From: Phymatolithon calcareum
Taxonomy: Eukaryota; Rhodophyta; Florideophyceae; Hapalidiales
Direction: 5' to 3'
NCBI GenBank assembly: GCA_977006965.1
Contig: OZ345379.1
Span: 806,001-870,000, forward strand
Length of the DNA stretch: 64,000 bases
Shown: positions 41,201 through 51,945 of the stretch, piece by piece
How positions within the stretch are numbered: the stretch's first letter is position 1
Layout: the number at the start of each line of letters is the position of its first letter
Made by a program: the position numbers and the translations under genes
The notes under the pieces: model-generated
Databases searched by the model: none
What the model was told of the DNA's origin: nothing
Seen by the model: the letters and a program-made list of their open reading frames with translations, nothing else

Positions 41201-41370
41201 TCGTTCTCGTTGCTAATGTATGCACGTACAAATAAGCTTATTACCCAAACAGAAGTTCTTCATTTACTTCAGATCATGTACTTAATTAATCGGACTCAAC
41301 GAACAGAAGCTTGAGCACACAAACATCTGGACCAGAATCCTTGCACGGTCCTACGCATGGTCCCGTGGTA

Positions 41371-42021
41371 TTACATCATGATGTTGAGCTGACTATCGCT
41401 GGAGGGGACAACTTCACCAGTAGAAGTGGCAGCCTTCACATCATCTCCAGAGGCGGACACCACATTCATCTTGCTTCCATCACTAAACGTCACCTGTGCC
41501 AACTTGATGTACGCATACACGGTGGTTGGAATAAAGCTAACGCCCTTCGCCTGGAGCGATCCGGTTATCGTGGTCTGAGTATTCGTGAACTCGGTCAAGA
41601 TCTCCTTTGCAACGCTTGCTTTTTCGTTATAGTTCGTCTGCTTCTCAGCTGAGGACTGCATATCTTCTTTAGATACGCTTGCGTTCAGACTACAACCGAT
41701 CCATTTCAAGAACGGAATGTCGAGTCCACCGCTGAAGCTCGACTTCTTTTTGGAGTACTCCGCCTTCTCGTTCGTTGTCAGCTGGGACTGAAATTTGATG
41801 TCGCTCTTGTCAAGAGTCCTAGAATCGACGGCATTCATAGTTAAACGGTAGTTCAGAGTACCGCTAGTACCCTTTTGCACGGTGAGTCCAGCTCCTGCGG
41901 TCCTTGCATATCCGGTTTGGCTTTCCTCCATCGCATATTCGGCGACCTCTGCACTTTCAAGTTTAATCGTCGTCATGCTGACCTGGGGCAGGTCTACGAT
42001 TTTGAGCATTTCGTAACTCAT
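41371..42021 (-). CDS. unknown 216-residue protein, left-arm copy
   Basis: Single-exon frame starting MSYEMLKIVDLPQVSMTTIK. There is no signal peptide or membrane helix. The N-terminal 50 residues are helical, followed by Gly/Thr-rich beta-like sequence (GAGLTVQKGTSGTLNYRL), a Lys/Ser-rich patch (KAEYSKKKSSFSGGLDIPFL), a helix (NYNEKASVAKEILTEF) and a beta-rich end (GVSFIPTTVYAYIKLAQVTF). I recognise no family. A TATA box (TATAAAG on minus, 42122-42128) lies about 100 bp upstream. The only residue difference from the right-arm copy is Asn for Lys in TT(N/K)EK, caused by one base. Both copies are intact, with promoter and leader. Confidence 0.75.
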   Translation of the reverse strand: MSYEMLKIVDLPQVSMTTIKLESAEVAEYAMEESQTGYARTAGAGLTVQKGTSGTLNYRLTMNAVDSRTLDKSDIKFQSQLTTNEKAEYSKKKSSFSGGLDIPFLKWIGCSLNASVSKEDMQSSAEKQTNYNEKASVAKEILTEFTNTQTTITGSLQAKGVSFIPTTVYAYIKLAQVTFSDGSKMNVVSASGDDVKAATSTGEVVPSSDSQLNIMM

Positions 42022-42121
42022 TTTTGGGCGTGGGGATGTAGGTCTCAGTAGTCGCTTGGAGTTTGGGAGTTGGAAAGTGTTGCGCTTGCCAGAATAAACA
42101 TGTGTGGTGGTATGTCGGTTG

Positions 42122-42128
42122 CTTTATA
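42122..42128 (-). promoter_or_regulatory. TATA box of left-arm 216-residue gene
   Basis: CTATATAAAG on the minus strand, about 100 bp before the ATG at 42021. The same element precedes the right-arm copy. Confidence 0.65.
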
Positions 42129-42554
42129 TAGTGGTAAATGTGCAAGTAGAGTGAGCGCTTCGGTGAGAAGAGCTGTGATATTCAAGTCAATACAAGGGTG
42201 ATGATGATGATTAGAAATGGACAAATCTCAAAATTTCCGAGAGTGCGAGGACATGGTCCTCATTTCATAATGCGGAGAGGAGTGGACCTGCGAGCCCCCT
42301 CATATTTCAGCTGTCAAGAGGACCTTCAGAGGTCATCGCGAGGCTCAGAGGACAATAATCGGCAGTGCTCGTAACTTGCATACTGTAGCAGCCTTCGAAT
42401 GCCATACAATTTTCGCATCAGCCCGCTGAGTGCTCCTTACCGAAAATTGACCACGTGTTCAAAATTTGCTAATTGGCAGCGATACCATTAGATCGATGTT
42501 CTCGCACTATGTCAGACAAAATTGACTCTTAAAAGACCGAAGAATTCTTCGAAA

Positions 42555-42670
42555 GTGTGGATAATGCTACCGCTGCCAAACAACAAGTGAAGCTTTCTGA
42601 ACGGCTATCCCTATTCCCTATCGTTCAGAAAACTTCACTTGTTGTTTGGCATTGGCCGCATTATCCACAC
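42555..42670. repeat. hairpin with 48-bp arms, 20-base loop
   Basis: Arms 42555-42602 and 42623-42670 are reverse complements apart from about five mismatches grouped near GCTACCGCTG/GCGGCCAATG. A transcript would form a long stem. It may be a foldback mini-element or a small-RNA precursor; neither is shown. Confidence 0.88.
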
Positions 42671-42779
42671 TTACGAAAAAGGTCTTTTTGCGGCGATGGC
42701 GAGGTCGGACCTCGCGAAATGAGGTCATCAGAGGGCCTATCGAGGAGAGAAGCCATTGAGGTTTGTCCATCTCTAATGA

Positions 42780-42957
42780 AGATCCAGACTTCAGCCAATC
42801 ACAACGTACATCCTGAAACGTACAGACTAATATCATACATAAGAGAGATCTCTGTCGACAGTATTTTTTCTCAAGATCCAGACTTCAGCCAATCACAACG
42901 TACATCCTGAAACATACAGACTTATATCATACATAAGAGAGATCTCTGTCGACAGTA
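42780..42957 (+). repeat. 84-bp tandem pair, 94-bp period
   Basis: Units 42780-42863 and 42874-42957 start AGATCCAGACTTCAGCC and end GATCTCTGTCGACAGTA, with two mismatches. Each unit has an AGAGAGATCTCT palindrome near its end. Confidence 0.9.
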
Positions 42958-43610
42958 ATGCTACCACGTGCATCTTTTCTAAATTTTCCTTTCGAGGAGA
43001 AATCTAACGACAATCAAATTGTTTAATCAATCGCGAGGTTGTAAATAAGTGCCAGAAATGTTTCAGGAAATTTCTGACCTTCTGTTTCATCCATAACGCC
43101 CACCTTTTGACACAAATTTTCTATTCGACTGGTTGTGCCAGTCCTTGGATTGTCGATCACGCAGCTTTCACTAGTGCTTTAGTGGCATACAAATCATTGC
43201 GCAGCGCTTGAATCCCATCATATGTATATACAAGATCTCATGTCTTGTTATCATGTCACGATGATTTGCGGGCAGAGTCTGTCACTACACCAAGATTTGT
43301 CAGGAGATACGTGTCACTTTATTGACACTATGTGAATGACTTTCTTCTCCAACCCTTGCGTAATGATTGGCATAGGCAACGAAGTATGCTCGGTAGGCAA
43401 GTTCAATCTCGCCTTACTAGCGATTAAACGTTCGTGCGGGAGCACATTCACATATGGAACTAAGGACCGAAAAGAGAGAGTACCATGTCCTCGCACTCTC
43501 GGAAATTTTGAGATTTGTCCATTTCTAATCATCATCATCACCCTTGTATTGACTTGAATATCACAGCTCTTCTCACCGAAGCGCTCACTCTACTTGCACA
43601 TTTACCACTA

Positions 43611-43617
43611 TATAAAG
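43611..43617 (+). promoter_or_regulatory. TATA box of right-arm 216-residue gene
   Basis: CTATATAAAGC, about 100 bp before the ATG at 43718; identical in the other arm. Confidence 0.65.
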
Positions 43618-43717
43618 CAACCGACATACCACCACACATGTTTATTCTGGCAAGCGCAACACTTTCCAACTCCCAAACTCCAAGCGACTACTGAGACCTA
43701 CATCCCCACGCCCAAAA

Positions 43718-44368
43718 ATGAGTTACGAAATGCTCAAAATCGTAGACCTGCCCCAGGTCAGCATGACGACGATTAAACTTGAAAGTGCAGAGGTCGCCGA
43801 ATATGCGATGGAGGAAAGCCAAACCGGATATGCAAGGACCGCAGGAGCTGGACTCACCGTGCAAAAGGGTACTAGCGGTACTCTGAACTACCGTTTAACT
43901 ATGAATGCCGTCGATTCTAGGACTCTTGACAAGAGCGACATTAAATTTCAGTCCCAGCTGACAACGAAAGAGAAGGCGGAGTACTCCAAAAAGAAGTCGA
44001 GCTTCAGCGGTGGACTCGACATTCCGTTCTTGAAATGGATCGGTTGTAGTCTGAACGCAAGCGTATCTAAAGAAGATATGCAGTCCTCAGCTGAGAAGCA
44101 GACGAACTATAACGAAAAAGCAAGCGTTGCAAAGGAGATCTTGACCGAGTTCACGAATACTCAGACCACGATAACCGGATCGCTCCAGGCGAAGGGCGTT
44201 AGCTTTATTCCAACCACCGTGTATGCGTACATCAAGTTGGCACAGGTGACGTTTAGTGATGGAAGCAAGATGAATGTGGTGTCCGCCTCTGGAGATGATG
44301 TGAAGGCTGCCACTTCTACTGGTGAAGTTGTCCCCTCCAGCGATAGTCAGCTCAACATCATGATGTAA
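43718..44368 (+). CDS. unknown 216-residue protein, right-arm copy
   Basis: Partner of 41371-42021, in divergent orientation. The sequence differs only by Lys in TTKEK. The leader and promoter back to about 43489 are also nearly identical. The absence of a signal peptide suggests an intracellular protein. Function unknown. The beta-rich halves flanking a Lys/Ser hinge could suggest an assembly or membrane-acting protein, but nothing in the sequence proves that. Intactness of both copies while neighbouring transposons decay suggests either recent duplication with gene conversion or selection. Confidence 0.75.
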   Translation: MSYEMLKIVDLPQVSMTTIKLESAEVAEYAMEESQTGYARTAGAGLTVQKGTSGTLNYRLTMNAVDSRTLDKSDIKFQSQLTTKEKAEYSKKKSSFSGGLDIPFLKWIGCSLNASVSKEDMQSSAEKQTNYNEKASVAKEILTEFTNTQTTITGSLQAKGVSFIPTTVYAYIKLAQVTFSDGSKMNVVSASGDDVKAATSTGEVVPSSDSQLNIMM

Positions 44369-45824
44369 TACCACGGGACCATGCGTAGGACCGTGCAAGG
44401 ATTCTGGTCCAGATGTTTGTGTGCTCAAGCTTCTGTTCGTTGAGTCCGATTAGTTAAGTACATGATCTGAAGTAAATGAAGAACTTCTGTTTGGGTAATA
44501 AGCTTATTTGTACGTGTATACATTAGCAACGAGAACGATTGAAGGCTGTGTGCACTTTAGAGATTCGTGTGCCAGACTTCGCCGAACAATGTACTAGGGG
44601 TCAGGGCTGTAAACATTATGATTTATCGGTACTGTACTTCATAACGCAATACGCAATAGAATCATTTCAGCAATCCCGTTTACAATACATGAAGACGCTG
44701 GCAATACCAACTGCAATCCAAGACTTTAGCAATCATACGACTTTTCAACCAAAATATGAGATCATAGATCCTTACAACAGGGATGCCGCTTGTAAACTTT
44801 TCATTGCTGTGCACTCATCGTGGCAGTACCGACGGGTACTGATACTGTAACAGTACGATCAACAATCCTTGCAAGAAGAATGCCGCTTTCCGTTGCTACA
44901 TCCCATGAATTAGACTCCAAAGTTACTATACGTGTTAGGCGATAAACACACCGTACCCAAAAAATCTGAACGTGTTCGTCGCCGTCAGGCACAATGCAAT
45001 CATGATTGCAACGTACAGGCACTGCAATCCATATTGCAATCTCAGAGGTCACCTAAATAAAGGATTGCGATTGCAGATATCAATATATTGCTAGACCAAT
45101 CATGGTGTTTAGAGCCCTGGTAGTGGTCTTAAATATTTTAGCGGTGATTCAGTCGATCCTGATTGGAGGACCCATACCCTCTTGTCATTCTGAACGCATT
45201 CATCATCTTCAGCCGTATCTTTACGCCTACGCTTCTGAACAATCCAAAATCTTACCGTCGCGGAATCCTTCTTCGTCGATTGTCGTACCGAGGTGTTCTC
45301 TCGTTTCTCTATCTCGGTTTAGTGTCTATTTTACTGAAATTTCCCTCAATTGAGGGAATGAGATTCGTATAATTTGTGCAAACGAAAGCTCTACAATATC
45401 GGGCTCTCTGACAGCATTAAGCTTATGGGTAACAACGTGCTTGGTGAAACAGCCTCAACCCAGTGAAGTGCGACAGATGCATGTCGCGAGACCATAAAGC
45501 GTACTTCATGATGAACATATGGCGGTTGATTTGTGGAGCAAAAGAAGTAGTCGTCCCATTCGAAGTCTTCATTTTCTTCTCGGCAGGAGTAAAGTGGGTT
45601 CCAGCACTGCTCTCCGACGTAAATGCACTCTCTGAATTGACTGAATGTCGACGAGTAGTACTGGAGTTAAATGAGTTATCGATGAGATTCTTGGTTAGCA
45701 CTTCATATTGTCTTTGCTGTGCCATGTGCAGCTGGCACTCTGGATGGGCACCAAGAATGGAAACGAGGTATTACCCACGCAAGTTGCAGGAACAAATGTG
45801 TTCATGCGACCCTACTTTCATCTC

Positions 45825-45941
45825 CATATACTATTCTTCCTGTGCTCATATCGATGCTGTAAAAAGAGTTTACATATATGTAAACTCTTTTTGCAACATC
45901 GATTGAGCGTGTCGATTTGAGCACAGGGAGAATAGTATATG
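45825..45941. repeat. local inverted duplication in right arm only
   Basis: Sequence CATATACTATTCTTCCTGTG and onward to a centre ACATATATGT is followed by its imperfect complement ending CACAGGGAGAATAGTATATG. The left arm has only one of the two halves (near 34300-34350), so about 50-60 bases were copied in inverted orientation in the right arm. Confidence 0.8.
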
Positions 45942-46624
45942 TCGAATAGTTGAATCTGAGGGGCGGAAAGCATAGCATGAGAAGGTGCGTCCTTAAACTG
46001 GAGCCAGCGCGCACGACTGTACGGTCTCCTTCCGTAGCTGGAAATGTATTCTCACCAAAATCTCCACTTAGTGCGCAAACTCTCTAGGAGTAACGTGGAA
46101 CATTTCCCCTTATTGGACATAGAACTTTGCGCTCGAACCATCCTCTGCCAGGAGCAGGAATAAACGGCCCGAGCTCCTCTTGCAAAGCTTGGTCCCAACA
46201 ACCTTGCAGGGCGTAGCTGAGAGAGCCCCCAAGAGGGCGCTCTCTGTTTCTGTGGATTGCATTGCAGCTGGGTTGGTCTACTAGTTAGCTCTTGGTTGCG
46301 AATGGAGCAGAAAACTTGGCGTTCTCCGATGAAGGTTGGCGATGAGAAGTACTGTAAGCAGGACTTGGCGTTGCTACGCTTTGCCGGCGTGGGCTCGGCC
46401 CAAGCTGCCGACCGGGCTGAAGCACGATCAACAGGATTTTATGCTTTGATGCTAACAATTTTAAGGTCGTAATCTTAGTCTTCTTCACTGTGTGCTGAAT
46501 TAGGACCCATTTTATGCACAGAGGCGTGCTTGCGCGACCACCGATTTCTCACCAATTACTTCCTGAGCCGTGCCAATCACATTTCCTGGCTTGGAAACAG
46601 CTGGCTATAGTTCACCACGTTGTT

Positions 46625-47523
46625 CCTCTTAGACTCCCATATCACATAGACGAGCAGAGGTGATCTTACACCAACTGATTGTGGACTGCACCCCTATGGT
46701 GGCCGTCTTTAGGCACGGATGCAACAGGGGCACAATTTCGTACGATCCAGTGTGCAAGGCCTGCAATTCTGGTTGCAAAGAAACTACAAGACACCTGATT
46801 TTACGTTGTAGTGGACGTTCTGTCTCCAGACATAAGTTTATTGGTCGAGTTGGGACAAAATGTTGCTTTAATCTCGGCTAGGCTAGGTTGGTGAATTAAA
46901 GATGGTTTTGATCAGTCATTTTTATCGCGCGCACACCGCAACAAAAAACCGGTCAGAGAAGGGCCACATGCCCAGTTCTGACCGTACCGCATTAGCCTTT
47001 TTGTAGGTCCCGCAATTAGTGTTGGTACACGTGTACATGTCGCGCTCCATTATAGAGTCCCGTGCGCCAAAAGGCAAGGGTACTGACTTCAAGAGCTCGC
47101 ATCAAGGGCTGCGAACGTCCATCGTCGGCCGCAATAGGGCCAGACAAAATTTTCTCTCCCGCCCGCCGCACCCTACAGTTGACAAGGAGAACCCCGTACA
47201 TACGGGGCATGCCTGGTTCTACGAAGCATCTGGGTTGACCAAACTGGCGATTGCCAGATTCGTCTGCTCTCTACGGATTACTTACAGTACAGATCCTCTG
47301 TAGGCACTCTAGGGGCTGTGAATGCTCTGCCCAACCCAGACGTCTCCGTCGACCACAATCAAATGTGAGTGCTCGGCAATAACGACGATTAAAAACCGTA
47401 GAGGAGCTATGCCGTGAGAGACCCCTAGAGATACTAAAATTTCTGAACAATGAGAAGCTGTTGCAGAACAACTTCTGGCGCTCATCCTCCGTGTGAGCGA
47501 TCTTTCCGCAATAAAAGAAAGAA
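46625..47523 (+). pseudogene. LINE-1T copy 4, 3' end split by a 530-bp insertion
   Basis: 46625-46862 encodes QLIVDCTPMVAVFRHGCNRG, the zinc knuckle CKACNSGCKETTRHLILRC and FIGRVGTK. The reading then breaks, and resumes at about 47396 with TVEELCRERPLEILKFLNNE, the stop and the tail GTGAGCGATCTTTCCGCAATAAAAGAAAG. The inserted 46863-47395 is not recognised; it begins TGTTGCTTTAATC and ends CGGCAATAACGACGATTAAA, which may be weak inverted ends. It contains TACAGTA at 47283. Confidence 0.82.
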
Positions 47524-48491
47524 GTTCACAACGTTCTTCTCAACTAATCACCGCCGTTTTCTCTGCATGTATGGATGCACCGACCCGTGGGCGGGAGTAT
47601 TTTTCTTGCGGCGCAACAAGTCTGATTCTTGAAAGTAGACAGCACATTTTCGTTCGTAGCTCAGACCGATGTGCTTATAAGATAGTAGTTGCGATACTCC
47701 TGGCGCAGAACAAAAGCCCGCCTTTACGACTCTGGAGTGAGCGAGCTGTTTGGCCTTCGTTTTATAGATTTTTTCGAACTTTTAAACCGCCCCTCAATTG
47801 AGGTGGTCAGTAAACTAGACCGTGGTCCCTACACGGGTCAAGTGGAATTAGAACATAGCATGACAATAATCAATAAGTATAGGTTATCGCCTGAAACTTA
47901 AGGACCCGGCCACGATGAGAAATAACGAGGGACGTCACAAGGGTGTGATTTTGGTCCTAAGGGGCCCGCGGGGGCCCGAGGTACTGAAATCACGCCCGCG
48001 GGTCTCCCGAGTGGTTTCGAATCATGGCCGGTCCCGAAAGTTGACCGCGGTAAAGCATGGCCAAATTATTCCCCCAAATTTTGACATGTCGGGTCATATC
48101 AGATCCCTACTGGAGCTCTTTGGGGCATAATCTGTCCCGCACTCCTTAAAAACCGGGTGATAACTTGATACTGCCAAGGATGGGATTGGATTTCTGTTTA
48201 ATTGAAGCTCCCTTATTATCATTGCACCTTTGAGACTTTTCGTTGCGCTACAATCCTTCGCTTACGCTTTCATTTAAGAAGTTGATTTCGGACATTTTCT
48301 TTGGACAGTATCAACCGCCATTCCAGCATTAAAATCCCCCACCCCACTAGAGCCAACCCTTTTCCCGAAGTTACGGGTCTAGATACTGACAAGGAAAGTT
48401 GATGAATCACGCTGATTATTGACTATTTCATATCACTGCTGTTGATTCCTCATCCCAATGAAGATTGTGCGAGGCATAGCCCGCTTCGACG

Positions 48492-48533
48492 CCGCAGTGA
48501 CAGTACAGTTTGCCAGCTGTACTGTCACTGCGG
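48492..48533. repeat. perfect hairpin, 17-bp arms
   Basis: Arms 48492-48508 and 48517-48533 (CCGCAGTGACAGTACAG and complement) with an 8-base loop TTTGCCAG. Confidence 0.9.
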
Positions 48534-51500
48534 TTCTTTATCCCACCATCCCAGGCTTCCTCGTCCTTTCCTTCTTGAGCCACCTCACTTCTGTGTGCAG
48601 GCGCCACTCGCCGGCATTTGCAGATCACCGAATATTCTAGTTTCTTCCTACTAGCCCTTCATCGGAATATAATACGGCCGGGGCTGCCGTCCCAGGAAGG
48701 TTCAATAATATAGAAGTCAATGACGGAGAGTAGCATGCATTTGCGCATGCTCCCCCGTGACCTTGAGCAGATTATACCGGCTGGGGATAGTTGTACGAAC
48801 GCAGGCGATGCCTTTGTGCAAGGTGACCATTTTCGTTATCTATCTTCTGCTTTTCAGGATGTATCGAAAAGCTGCTAAATCTTGAAGCTCCTTGTCAGCA
48901 CCATAGCCTACAGGGACAGCTACACTTCGATCGACACCCACGTCAACGGTTTTTTTCATATGCTGCCACCATTAGCGATCGGCTTTCAAAACTTCAATCA
49001 ACTTCCGAAACGATACAACTGGAAATCTAAGGAGTATCGCGCTTCAAACATGATCTCGTATCCCACTTTTTTACGCATGTGGTCAACCGCAAGTGGAAAG
49101 TTTGCGGATCGAGGCTCTATCATATCCAGCAAGACTGTTCAGTATACTTTTTCATCAAGATTTTTTTTAAAAGTCTCACTGTCTTATGCATGCACGAGTA
49201 AGGATTCTTCAGTCTTGTCTCAACTCCAAGCTTGCACGGAATTGCTGCGAATTGTTACACAAAATTTTGTATCCGGACTTCAGAACTGACACTCTCCCCC
49301 TTGTATACATTCGATGAGGACCGTGCTGAATAGAAAGACTTTATATAGGGCTTTTACGGTTACTTATCTGCTTTGTCCTCAAGCTCAAGCCATGAGAGGT
49401 CGCGTTGCAGTGTCGCCATACGATGTTGGACCCAGTTGACGGATTTTTCTTCGATATTTATTGCGGATACTTGCGAAAATCTTGAGTAGGTGTATTGCAG
49501 TGCCAACTGCCGAGCATTATCTTGAAGGAATGGATATCAGTTATATTGAAGCCCTCGTTTTTGTTACAAACAAGAATTGAATTACGTTCCGACAAGGGCA
49601 CGCGGATATCGCCGTGTAGTGGTGTGTCCGCAGTACTTGCGGGAAGCAGTTAGTGCGTACCGAAAATGAATTCAAGTCAGGAGTTTGGATGATGTGTGAA
49701 ACAGCTCAAATACCCTGCAATATAGAAAGAAAGAAAACCTCATTGCCTACTTGGCACTTGAGAGGCCTATAGTTCGGCTACATTCTGTTGCTTTGCACAT
49801 CTATATCGTGTCCTCAATTTTTTCGGCAGAGAGTCGATTGCGATTTCCAACCTTATTTCTTCCGGCTCTGAAAGCATTTGTTTTGTTATGAGAGATGTTA
49901 TTTCTGTCAGTGCGTGACGGAGCGCCAGGTCTTCTCTTCGCTTTGCCTCTTGCTGAGGGTCCGGAAAGCGCTGGAATAGACAGTCGGTGCGCAAGAGCCT
50001 GTGCTTCTCTGCATTGAAGCGGAGGAAAGGTGGTAGCTCGTTTCGAATGGAAGGGGAGAGCTCCTGCCTTCTCTGCCCAGCCCATGTTTCACCTTGTGGG
50101 CATAGGAGACAATTGGAAATTCTCTTGTCGCGTCATTCAGGATCTTTTTTCCACCCCTTCTCAGCGCTTGTCTTCTTCCATTTCCAAAAATCTGAAGAGA
50201 ACACCTCCCCAGACTGGTTCGCTTGAATGCGCTAAGCAGTTTCACGAAACCGTTCTCTATTCGCCATCACGTTGATGTTGTCCCTTGTAGATTGCAGTTC
50301 TTGGATGTTTCTTTTTTCCAGCGGTTAATCTAACTACATAACTTCTTTGCGCTCTGTGCTCCTAACTTCCCAAAGCTACGGTTTTGTCGCTGAGTGGCAG
50401 CTCGGGTTCAACGTAGAAGGAGGAGTCTATCTGTCCTTCCTCAAGCGAGTGTTTCAAGTATCCAACGTGGGTGTATGGATGCCTTGAATACTTAGATGCA
50501 TTTATGAATACTGAGTCCATGCTTAAATACTCTAAGTGCACGAAATTCGAGAACCGCGATGACTGACGGGAGAATCCTCTGGAACTCCCCTATTTTAGCA
50601 CGCAAGAAGAATTGTTTTGCAATGAATGTCAATTACAGAGCAATATAAGTGGGAATTCCTCGGAGAACCTTCGTTGGAACTCAGTCAACATGTATTTCAG
50701 AATTGTAAGGACTCTCATGCTCCAATAGGGCGGGGAGCCAAGAATGACTCTATATCCAAAACCTTTGCATCTCTAGTTCGCAGAAAATTGGGATTTCGCT
50801 GCTCGCGTTGGCAGTGGAGACAAAAGCGACGCAGAAAATCCATTATGCGTCATCCTGAATCATGCGGCATGAGCTGAACGGCCGAGAGCAAGGAAATTTG
50901 AGTAGGAATCAAAGAGTCATATAACGTCCAGTTCGATTAGCCAGCCACCTTTGCAATAAGAAAATACTTCGAATATCGAATCGGCTTTTGTTTGTTGCAC
51001 TCTCAGGGTCGGCAAAGTAGTCCACACTCGCTCTCGCCAATTGTGGCTTGCTTGAGATGCGATCCTTTACTCGCTGCGATGAGCGGTGCCTTATAAGTTA
51101 TCGGATTCTCAACCTTCTGGCTGGGGGTTGCATAGCACATCCCACGAATACCGACACTATCATGTCACTGTCAGGTCTAACGGCTACCGTGATACGCACG
51201 TGCGAGTCAGTGACCCAACTTGGCGATCTCTTGGTACCTCCAATCCTGTGATTATTTCGACTGTCGGGTCTGTCCGTTATTACGAGCTGACACTTGCGGG
51301 TGGCCACCCGACGTGGTCGCTCTATAGGATCTCCCCTAAGTCTTGTGCTGTCAGTGTCTTTCTTAGCCTTCTTGTTCCGCTATTGACCGAGCTCGCAATA
51401 CAAGCCACTGTCTTGTTCGACAACAAGAGGCATACACTGCAGTTTCAGATTGCCAGTGAGATGGCACATGTTGGATTTCTCTGTTTGATTTTAAAAATGT

Positions 51501-51819
51501 GTAACTTGCATGGAGCCAATCTGTGGAAACGGTAAAGCATTTCCCTCGGTTTGTGTTCTAGGCCACCGCAGCGACGAAAGCTCACTCTGAAGGGATATCG
51601 AGAAAACGTTCCAAGCCCTCGGGCGAAAAAGCGAGCAGAAAGAAATCCATGGGCTCTTGACAGGGATTTTTGACTTGCCTCTGCGAGGACGTCAATGATG
51701 ATGTTGTATAGAGCGGGAGATACGAAAATCCTTGTAGTGTAATCTTCTTGAACGCAAAGATATTGTTGCTCCTGTACACTCGGATGTCATTATAAATCAT
51801 AGTCATGAGAACAATGATT

Positions 51820-51945
51820 CTAGTGAACCGCTATTCTTTCATTTTGCGTATTCCCCTTGTGGGCTAGCAACACTTTGAGGGACTAAGCTTCTTCCATTCT
51901 AATTTATTTGATGCGAGTTTGACTGCTGCTTGCACGTCGAGGTCC
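51820..51945 (-). repeat. 3' end of second LINE family, copy 2
   Basis: Reverse complement of 5612-5745 with roughly 90% identity by eye, including the same C-terminal frame (DLDVQAAVKLASNKLEWKKL) and stop. Confidence 0.65.

Larger units (their letters stand above)
33717..42255. repeat. giant palindrome, left arm (carries nested insertions)
   Basis: This is the reverse complement of 46513-43489 once three insertions are removed. Matching blocks in order are 33717-34886 with 46513-45285, 36943-37190 with 45292-45020, and 40710-42255 with 45025-43489. By eye identity is near 94% in the outer part and almost complete in the inner part around the 216-residue gene. The hAT element (34887-36942) and the LINE block (about 37191-40709) are absent from the right arm, so they came after the duplication. 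Confidence 0.9.
42256..43488. other. palindrome spacer, 1.23 kb
   Basis: Single-copy DNA between the arms. It has no supported gene but contains a long hairpin (42555-42670) and an 84-bp tandem pair (42780-42863, 42874-42957). Both divergent 216-residue genes read away from it, so it forms their shared upstream region. Confidence 0.7.
43489..46513. repeat. giant palindrome, right arm (uninterrupted)
   Basis: Reverse complement of the left arm without its transposons, about 3025 bp. It keeps the empty hAT site (45285-45292) and the empty LINE site (about 45015-45030). It also has a local inverted duplication absent from the left arm (45825-45941) and about 20 bp near 45100 missing on the left. 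Confidence 0.92.

Noticed and set aside
49767-50245. Charged frames on the minus strand (75, 94 and 112 codons)
   Set aside because: One piece looks helical (LTEITSLITKQMLSEPEEIR), but there is no start context, partner copy or domain, so no gene is called.
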